DNA of 8,612 bases. Origin: CAXNKH01 sp049296795. Lineage in GTDB: Bacteria > Pseudomonadota > Gammaproteobacteria > Burkholderiales > Burkholderiaceae_C. The notes under the pieces were generated by a model. The model searched no databases. It worked only from the letters and a program-made list of their open reading frames with translations, and was not told where the DNA came from. The stretch covers positions 1-8,612 of the forward strand of contig JBAQTC010000034.1 of NCBI GenBank assembly GCA_049296795.1. The letters are read 5' to 3'. Positions within the stretch are counted from its first letter, which is position 1; each line of letters begins with the position of its first letter. Shown here piece after piece: positions 1 to 2,869 of this stretch. Both the position numbers and the translations under genes were made by a program.

Positions 1-139
1 CGGCAACGACATCAAGATCACCGTGACGGCCATCAATGGCAACCAGGTCCGCATCGGCATCTCCGCCCCGAAGGAAGTGAAAGTGCTGAGGCAGGAGCTG
101 GTGGGGCGCGATAAGGAAGCCAGTGGAAATGTATTGTGA
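1..139 (+). CDS. csrA: CsrA/RsmA-like carbon storage regulator, 3' end only
   Basis: The first complete codon is at base 2 and the stop is TGA 137-139, giving the last 45 residues. The visible part has the CsrA core: a segment reading DIKITV, then NGNQVRIGISAPKEV, then V-x-x-R-x-E-L. The arginine in that last segment aligns with Arg44 of E. coli CsrA, an RNA-contacting residue. The N-terminal strand, including the Leu4 region, lies outside the window. CsrA proteins are small dimers that bind GGA motifs in mRNA leaders and alter translation or stability. A copy next to phage nucleases and packaging genes is probably phage-borne and may retune host or phage mRNA use; that role is inferred. The tail after the core (ending GNVL) is short and variable, as usual in the family. 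Family assignment is confident, function in the phage is not. Confidence 0.85.
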   Translation, partial: GNDIKITVTAINGNQVRIGISAPKEVKVLRQELVGRDKEASGNVL

Positions 140-181
140 ACCCATCCAAGCCGCGCTCGCCTGGCGAATCCTCGGGGGGCC

Positions 182-433
182 GTGAATGAAAGCACGCCGC
201 AAACCCCGCCAGACCGAGCACAGCAGTGCGCCGTCATCCAGGCCTGCCGGTACCTGGAACGCGAGTACCCAGAGGTCAAATACCTGTTTGCAACCCCCAA
301 TGGTGGCCACAGGCATATAGCTGTGGCCGCCAAGCTCAAGGCAGAAGGCGTCCGGCGAGGTGTCCCCGACCTATTCCTACCCCTGCCCATCCCGGGGCGC
401 TCTGCGGGGCTCTGGCGGAAGACAGAATTATGA
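182..433 (+). pseudogene. VRR-NUC nuclease-like protein, apparently truncated
   Basis: An 83-residue ORF from GTG 182; no ATG is available in this frame. Residues about 13-67 match the VRR-NUC family found in phages: a Q-Q-C-A-V-I-Q helix, YLFATPNGG, a lysine-rich LKAEGVRRG segment, then the PD of the PD-(D/E)XK site in GVPDLFLP (residues 61-67). Family members continue with a G-L-Y/W-(I/V)-E-x-K strand carrying the second acidic residue and lysine, then about 40 more residues. Here the protein reads GLWRKTEL and stops, so the catalytic E-x-K and the C-terminal part are gone. Its TGA (431-433) overlaps the ATG of the next gene (ATGA). I infer an internal deletion joined the 5' part of this gene to the start of the downstream one. 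It is probably catalytically dead, though still translated and coupled. Presence of the family is fairly sure; pseudogene status is inference. Confidence 0.65.
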
Positions 434-738
434 ACCCGCACTCGGTTTTTATGGCAATCTGTGCCCAGCAGTGGCCTGGGCTGGAACAGGAGTATGTCTT
501 CGCGCCACCGCGAAAATGGCGCTTCGATTTGGCGTGGCCCAAGGACCGCGTGGCCTGCGAGATTGAGGGCGGCGCGTGGGTCGCTGGACGGCATACGCGA
601 GGCCCAGGATTTGAGTCCGATTGTGAGAAATATTCCACTGCCGCCATACTGGGCTGGCGCGTTATCCGCGTAACGCCGGGGATGATTAAAATCGGGAAGG
701 CTATTAAATTACTGGAGTTAGCGTTTCAAAAAAAATGA
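430..738 (+). CDS. Small PD-(D/E)XK-like (VSR/DUF559-type) phage endonuclease
   Basis: A 102-residue protein starting at ATG 430, which overlaps the preceding stop as ATGA. The frame is open further upstream, but that stretch is the shadow of the VRR-NUC gene, and the family start fits 430. Residues 28-36 (RKWRFDLAW) give the first acidic residue (Asp33). Residues 41-48 (VACEIEGG) give Glu44 and Glu46. A conserved GRHTRG loop follows (53-58), then F-x-x-D-C-E-K-Y (61-68) and the closing strand GWRVIRVT (75-82). This layout matches small phage endonuclease-like proteins related to VSR and DUF559 and often annotated as hypothetical; they are suspected in recombination or DNA repair. The last 20 codons turn AT-rich, and the gene ends in a run of eight A directly before TGA, overlapping the next ATG. 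See the frameshift-site entry. Confidence 0.7.
   Translation: MNPHSVFMAICAQQWPGLEQEYVFAPPRKWRFDLAWPKDRVACEIEGGAWVAGRHTRGPGFESDCEKYSTAAILGWRVIRVTPGMIKIGKAIKLLELAFQKK
714..738 (+). promoter_or_regulatory. Candidate programmed -1 frameshift site (A-AAA-AAA before TGA)
   Basis: The end of the small endonuclease gene reads CAA AAA AAA TGA. Bases 729-735 form the heptamer A-AAA-AAA in exactly the phase needed for tandem -1 slippage, directly before the TGA (736-738). The -1 frame continues into the HNH-like gene through the ATG at 735. A GGAG lies at 714-717, 11 bases upstream of the heptamer. That is close to the position of the stimulatory Shine-Dalgarno-like element in dnaX-type frameshifting and too far from ATG 735 to be an ordinary ribosome binding site. 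A small possible hairpin (765-779, 5-bp stem) lies downstream. The signal is seen directly; its use is inference. Confidence 0.4.
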
Positions 739-1244
739 AAACAGGAAAACAAAATCCAGCATATCGTCACGGCATGACGAACACTAAAACGTACAGAACA
801 TGGGGGAGCATGATGGCTCGTTGTTACATTAAAAGCGCAACCGGATACAAAAATTACGGCGCAAGGAATATTCGTGTATGCGAATCATGGCACGATTTCT
901 CTCGTTTCTATGCAGACATGGGGGCCGCACCGGAAGATAAATCGCTCGAAAGAATAAATAACGCCGGAAATTATGAACCGCATAATTGCAAATGGGCCAC
1001 AAGAACAGAACAAAATAATAACAGTCGCCACAATCTAACGATTAATATTGATGGGGAAATAAAAACCGTCAAACAATGGGCTATTATCAAGAAGATACCA
1101 TATCCAACGCTTCTTTACAGAGTAAACAAAGGCTGGCCGACTCAGAATTTATTCGATAAACCATCGTTTCGTGGCCGTGCGGTTGCGAGCGAGAGGCGCC
1201 GGTCGGTTATGGTCGCCATGAAACATGATCCGGTGTTAGGATAG
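735..1244 (+). CDS. Free-standing HNH-type homing endonuclease-like protein
   Basis: A 169-residue protein from ATG 735, overlapping the previous stop as ATGA. The N-terminal two-thirds follow a pattern common in phage homing proteins: HG at 12-13, T-W-x-x-M-x-x-R-C (22-30), Y-G-A-R-N-I-x-V-C (41-49), W-x-x-F-x-x-F-x-x-D-M-G (52-63), then L-E-R-I-N-N-x-G-N-Y-x-P-x-N-C-K-W-A-T (71-89) and E-Q-N-N-N. This resembles an HNH fold with atypical metal ligands. Residues about 101-142 look like a small helix-turn-helix DNA-binding module, with T-V-K-Q-W-A-I-I-K-K-I and G-W-P-T. The gene is AT-rich: bases 961-1020 are about 38% GC, against about 63% in a terL sample. This suggests recent acquisition. 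The last 25 residues return to GC-rich sequence and may be borrowed from the site it invaded. Exact nuclease class is uncertain. Confidence 0.65.
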   Translation: MKTGKQNPAYRHGMTNTKTYRTWGSMMARCYIKSATGYKNYGARNIRVCESWHDFSRFYADMGAAPEDKSLERINNAGNYEPHNCKWATRTEQNNNSRHNLTINIDGEIKTVKQWAIIKKIPYPTLLYRVNKGWPTQNLFDKPSFRGRAVASERRRSVMVAMKHDPVLG

Positions 1245-1253
1245 GCCGTGCCT

Positions 1254-1871
1254 ATGGGACAAGAAAAATACACTCACATAGACGACGATCTTGAGCGGTG
1301 GGCGCGGTGGCGCTACGTTCGCAGTTACGGTCTAGGCTACCCCAAGGATTCCACCGGCAAACTCATGGACGGGATGCGCTCGACCACCTGCCCGGATTGT
1401 CGTGGCGAGGGCCGTATACCAGGGCACCGCGTTGGATCCGCGCTTGCCTTTATCGATCCCTGCCCACAATGCCATGGTCAAGGGAAGGTGGCCGGTGATT
1501 TCACCGCCGACGAGTCCAGTCGAACGGTAAAATGCAAGGAGTGCAAGGGTCGCGGTGAAGTGAACGGCACCACCTGTCCGCCATGCCGTGGAACTGGAAA
1601 GCACACGAATATCCGCCACTACCGCATCAACCCGGCCGGCATCAAATCCACTCGCCAGCCAGGCGCCGACGACGATCCGCTCAGCCACCGCATTGATTGG
1701 CTGGTCTGCACGGTCCTGAGCGAGGATGAGAGAACAGTAATCATGCACGAATACTGTTGGAGCCGGACCAGGCAGCAGGCGCTTAAACGATTGCGGGTTG
1801 ACCACCAGACGTTTCTGGTGTGGCTGGATAGTGCCAAGGGGAAGATAGCGGAGGTCATCAATCTGCCATAA
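1254..1871 (+). CDS. Q-like late-gene antitermination protein with DnaJ-type zinc motifs
   Basis: A 205-residue protein from ATG 1254; an in-frame GTG at 1248 is an alternative start. An AGGATAGG stretch at 1238-1245 could serve either. Four CxxCxGxG motifs begin at residues 46, 70, 94 and 108, the DnaJ-like zinc-binding pattern that also occurs, with fewer copies, in phage antitermination proteins. The C-terminal 65 residues contain LSEDERTVIMHEY followed by R-x-x-A-L-K-R-L-R-V-D-H-Q-T-F, which looks like a helix-turn-helix resembling sigma region 4 or Q proteins. Q-type factors load onto RNA polymerase near the late promoter and let it read through the terminator ahead of the packaging and structural genes. 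The position fits: promoter-like sequence, terminator and terS follow directly. The family call rests on motifs and context. A generic DnaJ-zinc-finger phage protein is the main alternative. Confidence 0.65.
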   Translation: MGQEKYTHIDDDLERWARWRYVRSYGLGYPKDSTGKLMDGMRSTTCPDCRGEGRIPGHRVGSALAFIDPCPQCHGQGKVAGDFTADESSRTVKCKECKGRGEVNGTTCPPCRGTGKHTNIRHYRINPAGIKSTRQPGADDDPLSHRIDWLVCTVLSEDERTVIMHEYCWSRTRQQALKRLRVDHQTFLVWLDSAKGKIAEVINLP

Positions 1872-1877
1872 AAATCC

Positions 1878-1906
1878 TTGACAAATCAGGTGCTGGTGCT
1901 AGTTTA
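1878..1906 (+). promoter_or_regulatory. Candidate sigma-70 promoter
   Basis: A perfect -35 hexamer TTGACA lies at 1878-1883, in the 61-base gap after the Q-like gene. The best -10 candidate is TAGTTT at 1900-1905 (spacer 16), or AGTTTA at 1901-1906 (spacer 17); neither is a strong match. The -10 region lies inside the palindrome at 1901-1914, so a bound repressor would block the promoter. It would drive the GIY-YIG gene and, with antitermination, the packaging operon. Confidence 0.55.
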
Positions 1907-1914
1907 GCTAAACT
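1901..1914. promoter_or_regulatory. Perfect 14-bp palindrome containing a KorA-type operator
   Basis: The sequence AGTTTAGCTAAACT is its own reverse complement over all 14 bases. Its central 12 bases, GTTTAGCTAAAC (1902-1913), match the operator core I know for KorA, the global repressor of IncP plasmids such as RK2. KorA also acts at sites overlapping promoters. KorA/TrfB-type regulators are also found in phages, so the natural ligand may be a phage repressor encoded outside this window. The palindrome is direct observation; the ligand is inference. Confidence 0.65.
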
Positions 1915-1932
1915 GGGTGATAGGTATTGTTA

Positions 1933-2367
1933 ATGTTTAAGCACGCCGCCACCAATTTCTCGTATCAGTACTCCCTCAGATCAGAATGTGCGACGCCTGA
2001 CTGCGATAAGAAAAGGCTGAAGGGACGACGTTTCTGCTTTAAGTGTGCTCTTGAGGAAGAAACAAGCGATGACCGTAAGGTGTGGTTGTACTTCATGGCT
2101 TTCGCTGAAGAACACAGCGCCGTGAAAATAGGGCACACGCTAGATCTCACAAACAGATTAAGCAGTTTGCAGGTCGGTGCTCCAAAAAAGCTAGTTTACT
2201 TGTCAGTTGTGCGTGTCAACAGAGGTTTAGAAGAGTTGCTACACCGAACTCTCGGTGACTACAGAATCAGGGGCGAATGGTACCGGAATACCGGTAAAAT
2301 CGCTTGTCTGCTAGAAGCCGCTAGGGACAGAAACATAGACGGATTTATTTCCATAGCTGAAAGCTAG
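1933..2367 (+). CDS. T5orf172/MUG113-type GIY-YIG nuclease with N-terminal Cys cluster
   Basis: A 144-residue protein starting at ATG 1933; an in-frame TTG at 1927 is less likely. The purine-rich GGGTGATAGG stretch (1915-1924) sits upstream. Cysteines 19, 24, 35 and 38 form a likely zinc-binding cluster. The GIY-YIG-superfamily core follows: VWLYFMAF (50-57) as the first strand, VKIG (64-67) as the counterpart of the YIG motif, Arg75 in NRLSSLQVG, a glutamate in RGLEELLH, and IRGEWYR. This pattern is typical of the T5orf172 branch, common in phages as stand-alone proteins, some suspected to be homing or defence nucleases. The gene sits alone between its own candidate promoter and a strong terminator. 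If the Q-like model holds, it occupies the leader between the late promoter and its terminator, which suggests it was inserted there. Cellular role unknown. Confidence 0.75.
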   Translation: MFKHAATNFSYQYSLRSECATPDCDKKRLKGRRFCFKCALEEETSDDRKVWLYFMAFAEEHSAVKIGHTLDLTNRLSSLQVGAPKKLVYLSVVRVNRGLEELLHRTLGDYRIRGEWYRNTGKIACLLEAARDRNIDGFISIAES

Positions 2368-2403
2368 CCCAATCAGCATTACTTTTCACCCAATCATGCT
2401 CTT

Positions 2404-2420
2404 GTGGCCCTGTGGGTCAC
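2404..2420 (+). other. Small hairpin upstream of the terminator
   Basis: GTGGCCC (2404-2410) can pair with GGGTCAC (2414-2420) over a 3-base loop, giving a 7-bp stem with one G-U pair. There is no T-run directly after it, so it is not itself a terminator. It stacks eight bases ahead of the terminator stem and may be a processing or pausing structure. Confidence 0.35.
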
Positions 2421-2427
2421 TCGTTTC

Positions 2428-2453
2428 AGACCGCTCAGGCGGTCTTTTTTTTT
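2428..2453 (+). terminator. Intrinsic (rho-independent) terminator
   Basis: AGACCGC (2428-2434) pairs perfectly with GCGGTCT (2439-2445) over a TCAG loop, followed by an unbroken run of nine T (2445-2453). It closes the GIY-YIG transcript and stands between the only visible promoter and terS. No clear sigma-70 promoter is visible between it and terS, so packaging-gene expression would need read-through. That fits antitermination by the Q-like protein. Confidence 0.9.
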
Positions 2454-2527
2454 GCCGCCCCCGGCCACCACACACACGCTCCAAACCTATCGAGCAAGAA
2501 CGGCGTCAGGTGGGCGGCGACCAAACA

Positions 2528-2572
2528 GGAGTCATCATGAAAACTATAGAGATCATGAGGTTGGCAACGTAG
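2528..2572 (+). other. Strong ribosome binding site with an 11-codon ORF ending in TAG, in frame with terS
   Basis: AGGAG (2528-2531 region) precedes ATG 2537 by a normal distance. The ORF reads MKTIEIMRLAT and stops at TAG 2570-2572. The same frame continues through four codons to the terS ATG at 2585, which has only a weak purine stretch (AAAGACAG) upstream. Either this is a short leader peptide that delivers ribosomes to terS, or an amber codon has separated the original terS start from its body. Both readings are inference. Confidence 0.4.
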
Positions 2573-2584
2573 CCAAAGACAGTC

Positions 2585-2869
2585 ATGGCAAGAGGCGGAT
2601 CAAAACCAGGAGAACGGCGCGGCGGACGCAAGAAGGGCGCGGCCAACAAGCGCACGCGCGAGATTGCCGACAAGGCTGTCGCAGAAGGCATCACACCACT
2701 TGAATATCTCCTGTCTGTCGTCCGCGACGAGGGCGAGGAGCGTGCGGTACGCATCGACGCTGCCAAAGCGGCGGCGCCTTTTATCCACCCACGCCTGGCC
2801 ACCGAAACCGTGAAGCACGAGGGTAGCGTTGAGATCACCACTATCAGGCGCGAAATCGTTCGGGCATGA
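2585..2869 (+). CDS. terS: Terminase small subunit-like protein
   Basis: A 94-residue basic protein. It opens MARGGSKPGERRGGRKKGAANK, a lysine/arginine-rich leader seen in many phage proteins encoded just before terL. It continues with a T-R-E-I-A-D-K helix, G-I-T-P-L-E-Y-L-L, and a conserved A-A-K-A-A-A-P-F-I-H-P-R-L-A segment at about residues 59-72. The small subunit recognises the packaging site in phage DNA and recruits the large subunit. The assignment rests on this pattern, the size and the position: TGA 2867-2869 overlaps the terL ATG 2866 as ATGA, giving translational coupling. The ATG at 2585 has a weak ribosome binding site; a stronger one lies upstream of an in-frame ORF that is cut by TAG at 2570. 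DNA-binding specificity cannot be read from the sequence. Confidence 0.7.
   Translation: MARGGSKPGERRGGRKKGAANKRTREIADKAVAEGITPLEYLLSVVRDEGEERAVRIDAAKAAAPFIHPRLATETVKHEGSVEITTIRREIVRA

Noticed and set aside
226..429. N-terminal extension of the small endonuclease to ATG 226
   Set aside because: The extension is the frame shadow of the VRR-NUC sequence. The family start and the ATGA overlap both support ATG 430.
2454..2584. Dedicated promoter for terS
   Set aside because: No convincing -35/-10 pair is visible between the terminator and terS, so read-through is the preferred model.
2404..2703. 99-residue plus-strand ORF starting in the terminator region
   Set aside because: It crosses the terminator stem and T-run and overlaps terS out of frame, with low-complexity Arg/His-rich content and no motif.
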